Part shown: positions 7,893 to 18,262 of the stretch, in pieces | How positions within the stretch are numbered: the stretch's first letter is position 1 | Layout: each line of letters starts with the position of its first letter | Assembly: GCF_004402705.1 (NCBI RefSeq) | Contig: NZ_SOFM01000040.1 | Span: forward strand, 31,362-95,361 | Direction of reading: 5' to 3' | Source: Cryobacterium mannosilyticum | GTDB taxonomy: Bacteria; Actinomycetota; Actinomycetes; Actinomycetales; Microbacteriaceae | Length of the DNA stretch: 64,000 nt | Notes under the pieces: generated by a model | Database searches by the model: none | What the model saw: only the letters and a program-made list of their open reading frames with translations | What the model was told of the DNA's origin: nothing | Made by a program: the position numbers and the translations under genes

Positions 7893-7904
7893 TACATAAT
7901 TGTA
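7893..7904 (-). promoter_or_regulatory. toxin-antitoxin promoter and possible operator
   Basis: TACAAT on the minus strand (7899-7904) is a good -10 hexamer. It lies in the small inverted repeat TACA-TAAT-TGTA (7893-7904), a local AT-rich patch in a GC-rich genome, where an autorepressing Phd dimer could bind. Confidence 0.5.
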
Positions 7905-7917
7905 GTGCGTTCCACGC

Positions 7918-8391
7918 TCAGCCAATCAGGTAGACGAGGCCACGGCCGTCACCCGCCAGGCGGGCCGTGAAGTTTTGGGCTGCGGCGAGATAGTGCGCCA
8001 CGTAGCGATGCTCGGTGTCCGGTTGGTTCCGAACCGGGTAACCCGCCAGCAGGCGCACGACGTCTGCGTCGTTGACTGTGGCCAGGTCCGACGCGACGTC
8101 CTTGACCTGGTCGGGGCTGAGGGCGCGCTCGTAGGGTATCCACCCGGTCTCGACGTGAGTGACCTGCCCTTCGACCAATTGGTACGCGGCGCGGGCCGGT
8201 TGGACGGACCATGGGCCGAGCAACGCCTGAAGCTCCTGCCAGCACTTATCGAGATAGAGCATCTCCGGTCTGGACGAATCGGGACCCCACGCATCCATCA
8301 GCGGATCGGCGCCATGAAAGGGGCACGGGTCCGCAACGGCACGGAGGTAGTCCTCGGCGGGGATCGGATAGGCGTAGTAGCGAATTCCCAT
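7918..8391 (-). CDS. DUF1877-like protein
   Basis: 157 residues. MGIRYYAYPIPAEDY at the start, SRPEMLYLDKCWQELQALLG in the middle and GWIPYERALSPDQVKDVASDL later resemble DUF1877 (YfbM-like) proteins of unknown function. The start at 8391 matches where family members begin; GGAGGA sits almost against the ATG, so the site is awkward, and an ATG at 8409 is possible. It lies just before the toxin-antitoxin pair on the same strand, separated by 26 bp from the antitoxin promoter. Confidence 0.65.
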   Translation of the reverse strand: MGIRYYAYPIPAEDYLRAVADPCPFHGADPLMDAWGPDSSRPEMLYLDKCWQELQALLGPWSVQPARAAYQLVEGQVTHVETGWIPYERALSPDQVKDVASDLATVNDADVVRLLAGYPVRNQPDTEHRYVAHYLAAAQNFTARLAGDGRGLVYLIG

Positions 8392-8589
8392 TCCTCCAGA
8401 GTCGAGCATCGGGGCTGAACGGTGCGGCTCGCGTGACAGGTCGTGCAGTCGGCGCCGTTTGGTCGGGCTGGTGAGGAGTGGCCGGTGGTCGAGTCCCGGC
8501 TACCGCACGATCGACCACCGGCGGGTTCGTACCTGGATGCCTCGGCCGTGCGGCCTTCCCTTCCCGGGCTGGGAGATTAGGGTGGTGAA

Positions 8590-9708
8590 ATGACCGGCGC
8601 CGAAGTACAGGAACCCGTCCCCAGGTTCTATCGCTCCCTGGCGGACCTCCCCGAGGTGACCACCCCGCCGACCGGCCTGGTCACCGACACGATGAACCGG
8701 CCGCTGCACGACCTGCGCATCTCCGTCACCGACCGCTGCAACTTCCGTTGCGTCTACTGCATGCCGAAGGAGGTCTTCGGCAAGGACTTCGCCTTCATGG
8801 AACGCGACGAGCTGCTCTCCTTCGAGGAGATGACCCGGCTGGCCAGGATCAGTGTCGCCCACGGGGTGGAGAAGATCCGCCTCACCGGCGGTGAGCCGCT
8901 GCTCCGCAAGGGCCTCGAGGAACTCGTCGCCATGCTCGCCGCCCTCCGCACCCCCGACGGCCGGCCCATCGACATCGCGCTGACCACGAACGGCTCGGCG
9001 CTCGCCGTGAAGGCGCAGGCGCTGAAGGATGCCGGGCTCACCCGGGTCACCGTGTCGCTCGATTCGCTCGACGACGCCACCTTCCGAGCGATGAACGACG
9101 TGAACTTCCCGGTCGCGAAGATCCTGCACGGGATCGACGTCGCCCACGAGGCCGGGCTCGGCCCGATCAAGATCAACATGGTGGTCAAGCGCGGCCAGAA
9201 CGAGCACGACATCGTGGCCATGGCCCGGCACTTCCAGGGCACGCCGTACATCCTCCGGTTCATCGAGTTCATGGACGTGGGCTCGAGCAACGGGTGGGAG
9301 ATGGGCGCCGTGGTGCCCTCCCGCGAGGTGATCGACCTGATCAACGCCGAGCTGCCCCTGGACGAGGTGGCCCCGAACTACGACGGCGAGACCTCGAGAC
9401 GCTGGCGGTACCGCGACGGGAGCGGCGAGATCGGCGTGATCTCCAGCGTCACCCAGTCGTTCTGCCAGTCCTGTTCCCGGGCGAGGGTCTCCACCGACGG
9501 CAAGCTGTTCACCTGCCTGTTCGCGACCGAGGGCCACGACCTGCGCGCCCTGATGCGCGGCGGCTGCACCGACGAACAGCTCGCCACCGTGATGGCGCAG
9601 ATCTGGCGGGAACGCACCGACCGGTACTCGCAGCTGCGCAGCGCGAAGACGATCCAGCTTCGGGCCGCCGGCAAGAAGAAGATCGAGATGTCCTACATCG
9701 GTGGCTAG
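8590..9708 (+). CDS. moaA: MoaA, GTP 3',8-cyclase
   Basis: 372 residues. A radical SAM enzyme with its first [4Fe-4S] cluster on C50-x3-C54-x2-C57 (CNFRCVYCMP) and a second at C292-x2-C295-x13-C309, the pattern specific to MoaA. IRLTGGEPLLR is the SAM-binding GGEP motif, and the C-terminal Gly-Gly needed for activity is present (SYIGG). It makes 3',8-cyclo-7,8-dihydro-GTP, the first step of molybdopterin synthesis. AGGGTGGTGAA precedes the ATG. About 35 residues before the core look like a family-variable extension. Confidence 0.95.
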   Translation: MTGAEVQEPVPRFYRSLADLPEVTTPPTGLVTDTMNRPLHDLRISVTDRCNFRCVYCMPKEVFGKDFAFMERDELLSFEEMTRLARISVAHGVEKIRLTGGEPLLRKGLEELVAMLAALRTPDGRPIDIALTTNGSALAVKAQALKDAGLTRVTVSLDSLDDATFRAMNDVNFPVAKILHGIDVAHEAGLGPIKINMVVKRGQNEHDIVAMARHFQGTPYILRFIEFMDVGSSNGWEMGAVVPSREVIDLINAELPLDEVAPNYDGETSRRWRYRDGSGEIGVISSVTQSFCQSCSRARVSTDGKLFTCLFATEGHDLRALMRGGCTDEQLATVMAQIWRERTDRYSQLRSAKTIQLRAAGKKKIEMSYIGG

Positions 9709-9747
9709 GAATCGACCGGCAGCACGACGAAGAAGGGGCAACGGCTC

Positions 9748-10611
9748 ATGAGCAGAATCACCGCGCGACGCAAGGTCGTCCGCCTGACCGTCGGACACCC
9801 GCCCACCACCCGCGAAGACGTGCTCGCCGTCGAGGAGCCGCTGGAGATCCGGGTGAACGGCCGTTCCCTGGCCGTGACCATGCGCACCCCGGGCAACGAC
9901 TACGACCTGGCGGCCGGCTTCCTCGTCTCGGAGGGTGTCATCACCAGGGGCGAGCACTTCGTCACCGCCCGGTACTGCGCCGGCGCCACCGACGAGGGCC
10001 TCAACACCTACAACGTGCTCGATGTCTCCCTCGCGCCCGGGGTCAGGCCCCCCGACCCGAGCCTGGAACGGTCGTTCCTCACCACCAGCTCCTGCGGCCT
10101 CTGCGGCAAGGCGAGCATCGACGCCGTGCGCACCAAATCCTCCTTCCCGGTAATGGATGACCCGGTGCGGGTCGACGCGGAACTGCTCACCTCGTTCCCC
10201 GACCGGTTGCGCACCCGGCAGACCGTGTTCGAGAAGACCGGCGGACTCCACGCCGCCGCGCTGTTCGACGGCGTCACCGGGGAGATGCTCGTGCTGCGCG
10301 AAGACGTCGGCCGGCACAACGCGGTGGACAAGGTGATCGGCTGGGCGCTGAAGGAGAACCTGCTCCCGTTGACCGGCACGGTGCTGATGGTGTCGAGCCG
10401 GGCCAGCTTCGAACTGGCCCAGAAGGCGATGATGGCCGGCATCCCGGTGCTCGCCGCCGTGTCGGCGCCGTCCTCTCTGGCGGTCGAATTCGCCGCCGAG
10501 GTGGGCATGACGCTCATCGGCTTCCTCCGCGGCAACTCGATGGTGATCTACGCCGGGGCCGAGCGGATCGTCGAGGGTGCCCGGGCCGAGGCTCAGCGCA
10601 CGACGGTGTAA
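9748..10611 (+). CDS. fdhD: FdhD, formate dehydrogenase sulfurtransferase
   Basis: 287 residues. The catalytic loop SSCGLCGK (C116, C119) is the FdhD signature; EDVGRHNAVDKVIGWAL and MVSSRASFELAQKA are also conserved. FdhD passes sulfur from a cysteine desulfurase to the bis-MGD cofactor of formate dehydrogenases, which is required for their activity. It follows moaA by 40 bp, probably in one transcript, and lies opposite an FdhF-like gene. Its last 19 bp overlap the 3' end of the convergent gene at 10593. Confidence 0.94.
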   Translation: MSRITARRKVVRLTVGHPPTTREDVLAVEEPLEIRVNGRSLAVTMRTPGNDYDLAAGFLVSEGVITRGEHFVTARYCAGATDEGLNTYNVLDVSLAPGVRPPDPSLERSFLTTSSCGLCGKASIDAVRTKSSFPVMDDPVRVDAELLTSFPDRLRTRQTVFEKTGGLHAAALFDGVTGEMLVLREDVGRHNAVDKVIGWALKENLLPLTGTVLMVSSRASFELAQKAMMAGIPVLAAVSAPSSLAVEFAAEVGMTLIGFLRGNSMVIYAGAERIVEGARAEAQRTTV

Positions 10612-11126
10612 CGTTCCTGGACCATGCCGCCGCCGATCGGCGCGACTCCCAGGGTCTCCAGCTGGACATCCGCCGGGAGCGCTCCGAACAACGAAATGCC
10701 CTCGCCCAGCAGCACGGGCACCCGGGTGATCACGAGGTCGTCGATGAGGCCCGCCGCGAGGCAGGACTGGATGACCCGGCCGCCGTCGATGTACACGCGG
10801 TCGGCACCCGCGGCGGTGAGGACGGCGATCGCCTCGGGGAGGCTGCGCACCACCGTGACGCGGTCGTCGAGCGTTGCGAGGGTGCTGCTGAGCACGATCA
10901 CCTTCATCCGGGTGTACGGCCATGGATCGAATGCCGCCACGGTTTCATAGGTGCCGCGGCCCATCAGCAGGTGGTCGATCGTGGCCGTGAACTCGGTGTA
11001 GCCGCCGTCGCCGGTGGGTCCCGGCCGGTCGGTGAGCCAGTCGAGGCTTCCGTCCGGCCGGGCGATGTAGCCGTCGACGCTCGTCGCGATGAAGACGTGG
11101 CCGGTCCAGGGCCGTTGCTCGGTCAT
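10593..11126 (-). CDS. dihydrofolate reductase family protein (RibD C-terminal fold)
   Basis: 177 residues. GHVFIATSVDGYIARPDGSLDWL at the start, LLMGRGTYETV and VYIDGGRVIQSCLAAGLIDDLVITRVPVLLGEG are the pattern of RibD-C/DHFR-like NADPH-dependent reductases. The substrate is unknown; most such stand-alone proteins are neither true DHFR nor RibD. The ATG at 11126 has GAGGTG seven bases upstream, formed around the stop codon of the FdhF-like gene, so the two are probably translated from one message. A GTG at 11135 is less likely. Confidence 0.8.
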   Translation of the reverse strand: MTEQRPWTGHVFIATSVDGYIARPDGSLDWLTDRPGPTGDGGYTEFTATIDHLLMGRGTYETVAAFDPWPYTRMKVIVLSSTLATLDDRVTVVRSLPEAIAVLTAAGADRVYIDGGRVIQSCLAAGLIDDLVITRVPVLLGEGISLFGALPADVQLETLGVAPIGGGMVQERYTVVR

Positions 11127-11136
11127 GGGCGACACC

Positions 11137-13452
11137 TCAGCTCGGCTGCGGCACGCCGGCCGGCTCGTGCGCGATGAACCGCACGGCCATCGCCTTGTAG
11201 CCGGGGGTGTTCGACTCCCGGGCCACGAGCTCCCGGTGCATCAGGGCGTTCGCCTCGGGGAAGTATGCCGCCGCGCAGCCTCGCGGGGTCGGGTAGACCA
11301 CCAGGCGGAACTCGTTCGCCCGGCGTTCCTCGCCCCGGAATGTGCTGATCACGTCGACCAGGTCGCGGTCCGTGAACCCCAGCTCGGTGAGGTCGTCCTC
11401 GTGGATCAGGATGACCCGGCGGCCGCCCGAGATGCCGCGGTAGCGGTCGTCCAGGCCGTAGAAGGTGGTGTTGTACTGGTCGTGGCTGCGGATGGTCTGC
11501 AGGATCAGGTGCCCAGGCGGCGGGGTCAGATACTCGAGCGGGCTGACCGTGAACCGGGCCCGGCCGATGTCGGTGGCGAAGCTGCGGGTGTCGCGCGGGG
11601 GATTGGGCAGCACGAAACCGTTCTTCGTCTTGAGCCGCCTGTTGAAATCGGAGAAGCCCGGGATCACCCGGGAGATGCGGTCACGGATGACGTCGTAGTC
11701 GTCGGCCATGGCCTTCCAGTCGATCACGTGGTCCTCGCCGAGGGTGGCGCTGGCCATCCGGGCCACGATGACCGGCTCGGCGAGCAGGTGCTCGGAGACC
11801 GGGTCGAGGCGCCCCTGCGTGGTGCGCACCACCGACATCGAGTCTTCGACCGAGAGCACCTGGCGGCCGCCGGGATGCTTGTCATCGGTGTCCGTGCGGC
11901 CGAGCGTCGGCAGGATCAGCGAGGTCTTGCCGTGCATGATGTGCGATCGGTTGGGCTTGGTCGACACGTGCACGGTCAGGCCGACCCGCTGCATCGCGGC
12001 CTCGAGGGCCTCGGTGTCGGAGCAGGCAAGGGCGAAATTGCCGCCCATGGAGACGAACACGTCGATGTCGTCGTTCTCGAAGGCCTCGACCGTGTCGACG
12101 GAGTCAAGACCGTGCGCCCGCGGGGACTGGATGCCGAACTCAGCATCCAGCGCGGCCAGCAGCGACTCCTTCGGCTTCTCCCAGATGCCCATCGTGCGGT
12201 CGCCCTGCACATTGGAGTGGCCGCGCACCGGGCAGGCGCCCGCGCCGGGCTTGCCGAAGTTGCCCTGCAGCAGGAGCAGGTTGATGATCTCCTTGAGCGT
12301 GTTCACCGAGTGGGGCTGCTGGGTGAGGCCGAGCGCCCAGCAGATGATGGTGGCCTTCGAGTCGACCAGGAGGCGGGCGACCGTGGCGATCTGCAGCCGG
12401 GACAGCCCCGTCGCCTTCTCGGTCTCGTCCCAGTCGATCACCTTGCGGGCTGCCCGGTATTCGTCCAGGCCCGCGGTGTTGGCTTCGACGAATGCGTGAT
12501 CGACGACGGAGCCGGGCACGCGCTCCTCCTCCTCGAGCAGCAGGTGGCCGAGCGCCTGGAACAGGGCCAGGTCGCCGCCGACCTTGATCTGCAGGTATTC
12601 GTCCGCGAGGGCGGTGCCGTCGCCGATCAGGCCCGACACCGACTGGGGGTCCTTGAAGTTGAACAGCCCGGCCTCCGGAAGCGGGTTGACGGCGACGATT
12701 CTGCCGCCGTTGTCCTTGCATTCCTTGAGGGCGGAGAGCATCCGTGGGTGGTTGGTGCCGGGGTTCTGGCCGACGACCAGGATCAGCTGGGCGTTATGGA
12801 TGTCGTCCAGGGAGACGGTGCCCTTGCCGATGCCGATCGTGGGGTTCAATGCCGAACCCGACGATTCGTGGCACATATTGGAGCAGTCCGGCAGGTTGTT
12901 CGTGCCGATCGAGCGGGCGAACAACTGGTAGAGGAACGCCGATTCGTTGGCGGTGCGACCGGAGGTGTAGAACACGGTGCGGTCCGGCGTCGTCGCCCGG
13001 ATCTTCTCGCCGATCAGCTCGAAGGCGTCGTTCCAGGTGATCTGCGAGTAGTGCGTGTCACCGGGACGGATGACCACCGGATGCGTGATCCGGCCCTGAT
13101 TGCCGAGCCAGTACTCGGTCTTCGTGGCTAGTTCCGCGATCGAATGCTCGGCCCAGAAAGCGGGCGTCACGGTGCGCACGGTGCTCTCCTCGGCGACGGC
13201 CTTGGCGCCGTTCTCGCAGAACTCCGCCGTCTTGCGGTGGCCCTGCGACTCCGGCCACGCACAGCCGGGGCAGTCCGTGCCGTCGCGCTGGTTCAACCGC
13301 AGCAGCGCGCGGGCGGTGCGGGTGACGCCGGCCTGGGCAATCCCGCGCTCGAGCGCGACCGCCACCGCCTCGAGCCCGGCTGCGGAATTCTTCGGCTTCT
13401 TGACGCGCAGGTTGCTCTCGTTGATGTCTTCGATCGGTGCACGACGTGTCAT
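11137..13452 (-). CDS. FdhF/YdeP family molybdopterin oxidoreductase
   Basis: 771 residues. It matches the formate dehydrogenase-like alpha subunit group that includes E. coli YdeP. Early cysteine motif CPGCAWPE (about residues 61-68), then the bis-MGD-binding oxidoreductase core (FYTSGRTANESAFLYQLFAR, NLPDCSNMCHESSG, LILVVGQNPGTNHPRML) and a C-terminal cofactor-binding domain (HLILQTIRSHDQYNTTFYG). The physiological substrate of this family is uncertain; YdeP is linked to acid resistance. Neighbouring fdhD and moaA supply cofactor functions. AGGA lies 8 bases before the ATG at 13452. Confidence 0.87.
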   Translation of the reverse strand: MTRRAPIEDINESNLRVKKPKNSAAGLEAVAVALERGIAQAGVTRTARALLRLNQRDGTDCPGCAWPESQGHRKTAEFCENGAKAVAEESTVRTVTPAFWAEHSIAELATKTEYWLGNQGRITHPVVIRPGDTHYSQITWNDAFELIGEKIRATTPDRTVFYTSGRTANESAFLYQLFARSIGTNNLPDCSNMCHESSGSALNPTIGIGKGTVSLDDIHNAQLILVVGQNPGTNHPRMLSALKECKDNGGRIVAVNPLPEAGLFNFKDPQSVSGLIGDGTALADEYLQIKVGGDLALFQALGHLLLEEEERVPGSVVDHAFVEANTAGLDEYRAARKVIDWDETEKATGLSRLQIATVARLLVDSKATIICWALGLTQQPHSVNTLKEIINLLLLQGNFGKPGAGACPVRGHSNVQGDRTMGIWEKPKESLLAALDAEFGIQSPRAHGLDSVDTVEAFENDDIDVFVSMGGNFALACSDTEALEAAMQRVGLTVHVSTKPNRSHIMHGKTSLILPTLGRTDTDDKHPGGRQVLSVEDSMSVVRTTQGRLDPVSEHLLAEPVIVARMASATLGEDHVIDWKAMADDYDVIRDRISRVIPGFSDFNRRLKTKNGFVLPNPPRDTRSFATDIGRARFTVSPLEYLTPPPGHLILQTIRSHDQYNTTFYGLDDRYRGISGGRRVILIHEDDLTELGFTDRDLVDVISTFRGEERRANEFRLVVYPTPRGCAAAYFPEANALMHRELVARESNTPGYKAMAVRFIAHEPAGVPQPS

Positions 13453-13685
13453 GCATCCATCCTGCCCCCTGTGACCGCCAAGTAAACCCGTCGGCGGAGT
13501 CTCGGCTGATTCCCAGCCGATATCTGATTGCTGGTCAGGCCAATAGCGTTGAATCGACCGGGAGCGGATTCGCCACCGGCAATCCGAGCCGTTTCCCGTT
13601 CCGAAGTATCATCGGCAGCACCAGACCGCATCCGACGCCATCCCGCCCCGACGACAGCCCGCCCCGACGACAGGGAGAACACTCC

Positions 13686-15923
13686 GTGGGAACCCATACG
13701 ACCCTGGACACCATGCGCCAGACGCGTTCGATCCTGGACGGCATCCGGGCCGCCGACGACCTGACCGTCGCCGCGAGCAGGGACGGCGGCGTGCGGGCCG
13801 TTCGCCTGCTCGCCCAGGCCGCGGTCGACCCGGGCGACCAGCTCACCGCGATCGCGGCGATGCACTCGCTCGCCCAGGTCTTCGACGAGTCGGCGGACGA
13901 TGTGCTGGTCACCCTGCTGGGCCATGACACCCTGTTCATCCGTGAGCACACGGCCTGGGCCTTCGGGGCCCGCCTGCCCCGCCTCGACGCCATCTCCGGG
14001 CTCGTTGCCATGGTCGTCGCCGGCGGATTCCCCGGGATGATCGCCCAGCGCACCCTGGAACAGTGGGCGTCGTCGGTGCCGGAGCACGTCGGGCTCGCCC
14101 TCGAGGGTGCCCTGGTCGGCGTCGTCGAACCCGGGGCACGGTCCCGTCTGGTCGAGACGATCGGCCTCGTCACCGGCCGCATCCCGGAGCGCCTGCTGCG
14201 CCGCGTCGCCGTGGACCCGGCCGAGCCGACCGAGGTGCGTGTCGCCGCGATCGCCGCCCTCGGCGACCTCGGCCCGAACGACGCCAACATCGCGATCGTC
14301 ACCGAGCTTGCCCGGGGCGACGACGTGCTGGCCGAGGTGGCCAGGCTCGCCCTGGTCGACCTGACCGTGCCGAACTATCCGCGCGCGCCGTGGAGCCAGG
14401 GGGCCACCATCGCCCAGCTCTTCCTGCACGCCGACATCGACCGTGACCTCAGCCAGGTCGGCGCGGGCGACAACGGCGGCATCGCGACCCTGCTCGTGCG
14501 CCTCGGCGACGCCCTCGTCGCCGGCCCGACGCCGGGGGAGGACGCATTCCTGTCCCGCGGCGAGGATGCTCCGAGGGGGCAGCGGGTCGAACGGGTGCTC
14601 ACACTCTCCCGGGGCGGTTTCGCCGATGCCCTGGACTGCCTCTCCGAGGTCGGCTCGACCCTGGCCGGGCACGCCTTCGCGACCGTCCCGTTCCTCGGCG
14701 AACCGGTCGCCTCGGTCGACGCCTGGCCGCGCCGGATCGCCACCCAACGCGGCATCCGGCGCATCCTCCGCGCAGCGGGAACGGTCGATGCGATCCACCT
14801 GAGGATGGCCGATGTCGGCACTCTCGCCGCTTCCACGGTCGCCCGCGAACTGGACATCCCCATCGTATTCACGGTGGCACCCGACCCGCACAGCGTCATC
14901 CACTCGCTGGACGCGACCGGCGCCCTGACCCGCGCGAACTTCGGCACCGTGGACGAGGCCGAGCACTTCTGGTTCCGGGTGCGGCTGGTGCAGCGGCTGG
15001 CAGCGGATGCCGCGCACACCGTGCTCTTCCCCCGGCCCGACCTGCAGCGCGACATGCGCGAGCTCGTCGGAATCGACATCCGGCAGCACCCGGAACGCCA
15101 CTCGGTGATCGCGGAGGGAATCGACCTGGCCGTGATCGAGCGTTCCCTCGCGGACGCGACGGCGTCCCTCGACGGGTCCGCCGCCGTTGACCCGGGGCGG
15201 CTGAACGCGGCCGGTGCGGTGGCGTTCGTCGAGCTCGACGACCTGCTGGCGGCCCTCCCGCCCGAGCGACGCGGGCTGCCGCTCGCCGTCACGGTGGGCC
15301 GGCTGCACCGGGTCAAGGGCATGGCCGCGCTCGTCGAGGCCTGGTCGGCGGACCCGGCACTGTCCGCGGCCTGCAACCTGCTCATCGTCGGCGGGGACCT
15401 TCGCACGCCATCGGCCGACGAGCGCGCACAACTGGACCGGATGGCCGCGGCCGTTCCGCTCGACGGGGCCAGCGAACGGGGACTGCTGCTCGCCGGGCAC
15501 CGCAATAACGACACCGTGGCCCGCTGGCTCGCGGCCGCGCGCACCGGCCGGCCCGGCCTGGCCGGTCCGAACGGCGTCTATGTCTGCGCCAGCGTGAAGG
15601 AGGAGTTCGGGATCGCCCTGCTCGAAGCACTGGCCACCGGCCTCGCCGTGGTCGCGCCGCACTCGGGGGGGCCGGCCACCTACGTGGAAGAGGGAGTGAC
15701 AGGCTTCCTCGTGGACACCGGCAACCCGGCCGCGCTGGCCGGCGGGATCGCCGCTGCCCTCACGGTCGCCGCCGGCCCGTCCGGACCGGAGTTCGCCGAC
15801 CGTGCCCGCGAGATGGTGGCCCGAGGTTTCACGATCCAGGCCATGGCGTCCACCCTGGCCGCCGTCTACCGGGAGGTCGCCGTCACCGACGGGCCGAACG
15901 CCTGGGCGATGAGCCTCTCCTGA
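13686..15923 (+). CDS. HEAT-like repeat protein fused to a GT4 glycosyltransferase
   Basis: 745 residues from a GTG preceded by GGGAG. Residues ~10-225 are alternating short helices with repeated patterns such as VRVAAIAALGDLGPNDANIAIVTELA, consistent with HEAT/armadillo repeats. Residues ~240-740 are a GT-B glycosyltransferase: GAGDNGGIATLLVRLGDAL at the donor-domain entry, VTVGRLHRVKGMAALVEAW, and VKEEFGIALLEALATGLAVVAP with the E-x7-E motif of GT4 (sucrose-phosphate synthase-like) enzymes, followed by HSGGPATYVEEGVTGFLVD. Donor and acceptor are unknown. No signal peptide or membrane segment. It is followed by a second glycosyltransferase, so a two-step glycosylation is plausible. Confidence 0.8.
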   Translation: MGTHTTLDTMRQTRSILDGIRAADDLTVAASRDGGVRAVRLLAQAAVDPGDQLTAIAAMHSLAQVFDESADDVLVTLLGHDTLFIREHTAWAFGARLPRLDAISGLVAMVVAGGFPGMIAQRTLEQWASSVPEHVGLALEGALVGVVEPGARSRLVETIGLVTGRIPERLLRRVAVDPAEPTEVRVAAIAALGDLGPNDANIAIVTELARGDDVLAEVARLALVDLTVPNYPRAPWSQGATIAQLFLHADIDRDLSQVGAGDNGGIATLLVRLGDALVAGPTPGEDAFLSRGEDAPRGQRVERVLTLSRGGFADALDCLSEVGSTLAGHAFATVPFLGEPVASVDAWPRRIATQRGIRRILRAAGTVDAIHLRMADVGTLAASTVARELDIPIVFTVAPDPHSVIHSLDATGALTRANFGTVDEAEHFWFRVRLVQRLAADAAHTVLFPRPDLQRDMRELVGIDIRQHPERHSVIAEGIDLAVIERSLADATASLDGSAAVDPGRLNAAGAVAFVELDDLLAALPPERRGLPLAVTVGRLHRVKGMAALVEAWSADPALSAACNLLIVGGDLRTPSADERAQLDRMAAAVPLDGASERGLLLAGHRNNDTVARWLAAARTGRPGLAGPNGVYVCASVKEEFGIALLEALATGLAVVAPHSGGPATYVEEGVTGFLVDTGNPAALAGGIAAALTVAAGPSGPEFADRAREMVARGFTIQAMASTLAAVYREVAVTDGPNAWAMSLS

Positions 15924-15953
15924 TGAGGAACCCGACCTGATGAGGAACCTGAC
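15920..15953 (+). repeat. 17-bp duplication spanning the stop codon and next start
   Basis: CTGATGAGGAACCCGAC (15920-15936) is followed directly by CTGATGAGGAACCTGAC (15937-15953). The first copy includes the TGA stop of the GT4 gene and the second runs up to the ATG of the next gene, giving it the GAGGAAC ribosome binding site. Confidence 0.9.
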
Positions 15954-17267
<1,314 letters not shown>

Positions 17268-17290
17268 GCGCTTCGGCGCCGCGCCCCGTC

Positions 17291-17363
17291 CAGACGTCGC
17301 TCGACTCAGACGTCGCTCGACTCAGACGTCGCTCGGCTCAGACGTCGCTCGACTCAGACGTCG
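17291..17363. repeat. 16-bp tandem array at the DUF2017 gene end
   Basis: Four units of CAGACGTCGCTCGACT (one with CTCGGCT) at 17291-17354 and a partial fifth that is the end of the DUF2017 coding sequence. Read on the minus strand, each unit carries the ...GACGTCTGA end of the gene, so the stop codon has been copied several times. Lies between two convergent genes. Confidence 0.9.
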
Positions 17364-17902
17364 ATGGCGTAGACCAGGGACTCCTGCACCATGCCGAACC
17401 ATTCGTAGACGTCCCGCAGGAACGGGGCGTCCTCGTCCTCTCGCTGCGGCCGGCCGTCCGGCCCAATGTCGAGACGCTCGGCCAGCGTCAACCGCAGGTC
17501 GGTGAGGGTGCGCAGCCAGGACTGCACGTCGGGCGGGTCAAGCACGATCGCCAGCGGGGCGTCGTCCGGCAATTCGTGGAGCAGCGCCTCGTCCGGTTCG
17601 TCGGAGATCGGGTCGAGCGGCTCCTCGCCCAGGGTCGTCAGGACCACCTTCGCATTGAGCACCTTGCGGTCGAGGAGATCGCCGGCGGTGAACCGGCGGA
17701 ACTCCGCCGCGGCCTCAGGGTCGTCCAGGTAGGCATCCGGCAGCAGTCGTTTCAGGGCCGGGTCGGCGGCCGTGCCTGGCGCGTGGGCATCGGCGGCCTC
17801 CAAAAGTTCCACCAGCTGGCTGGTGGCGAGTCGGAGCAGCCCCACCTCGACCAATTCGAAGTGCGCGGACACGCGACCTTCCGTGGACGGCTCGAATTGC
17901 AT
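17354..17902 (-). CDS. DUF2017 family protein
   Basis: 182 residues. This actinobacterial family almost always follows clpS, as here. No catalytic motif is visible; acidic and Leu-rich, with FRRFTAGDLLDRKVLNAKVVL in the middle and DAPFLRDVYEWFGMVQESLVYAIDV at the end. Its ATG shares one base with the clpS stop (TGATG). A link to ClpS/ClpCP proteolysis is suggested only by gene order. Its 3' end merges with the 16-bp repeat array. Confidence 0.85.
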   Translation of the reverse strand: MQFEPSTEGRVSAHFELVEVGLLRLATSQLVELLEAADAHAPGTAADPALKRLLPDAYLDDPEAAAEFRRFTAGDLLDRKVLNAKVVLTTLGEEPLDPISDEPDEALLHELPDDAPLAIVLDPPDVQSWLRTLTDLRLTLAERLDIGPDGRPQREDEDAPFLRDVYEWFGMVQESLVYAIDV

Positions 17903-18186
17903 CACGAGTCGGCCCTGGCCAGCGTCGCCCACAGGCCGTAGCCGTGCATGGCCTCGACATGGCGTTCCATGGCCTCACGGTTGCCGGTGGCGACCACGGC
18001 CCGGCCGGTGTTGTGCACCTGCAGCATGAGGCGCTCCGCCTCCTCGGCGGTGACGCCGAAGTAGCTGCGGAAGACGTAGGCCACGTAGGACATCAGGTTC
18101 ACCGGGTCGTCCCAGACGATCGTGATCCACGGACGATCCAGTGACACCGTCTCCTGCAGATCGGGGCGTTCGACAGTCTTCGGCAC
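17902..18186 (-). CDS. clpS: ClpS, N-end rule adaptor of ClpC/ClpP
   Basis: 94 residues. ITIVWDDPVNLMSYVAYVFRSYFGVTAEEAERLMLQVHNTGRAVVATG is the ClpS core: D-P-N-x-M binds N-terminal destabilising residues, and VHNTGRA is the conserved Clp ATPase contact region. It delivers N-end rule substrates to the Clp protease. It is the first gene of the clpS-DUF2017 pair, 76 bp downstream of the DUF1275 gene on the same strand. Confidence 0.95.
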   Translation of the reverse strand: MPKTVERPDLQETVSLDRPWITIVWDDPVNLMSYVAYVFRSYFGVTAEEAERLMLQVHNTGRAVVATGNREAMERHVEAMHGYGLWATLARADS

Positions 18187-18262
18187 CCCTCAAGGCTCCC
18201 ACGACGGGCACCGGAATTCCACCGGGTCCGTCGCGGTCGTCCTCCGCAGGGTCCGGGCCCGG

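Noticed and set aside
8500..10923. 807-codon open frame on the minus strand across moaA and fdhD
   Set aside because: It lies antisense to two genes with complete, recognisable motifs; its product is low-complexity and Arg/Gly/His-rich, as expected for a shadow frame in GC-rich DNA.
11137..13452. a typical formate dehydrogenase (fdhF) name for the molybdoenzyme
   Set aside because: It fits the YdeP-like group better, whose substrate is uncertain, so no gene symbol was given.
13437..13685. N-terminal extension of the HEAT-GT4 protein from an ATG at 13437
   Set aside because: It overlaps the start of the FdhF-like gene on the other strand, is Ser/Arg/Pro-rich, and the GTG at 13686 has a ribosome binding site.
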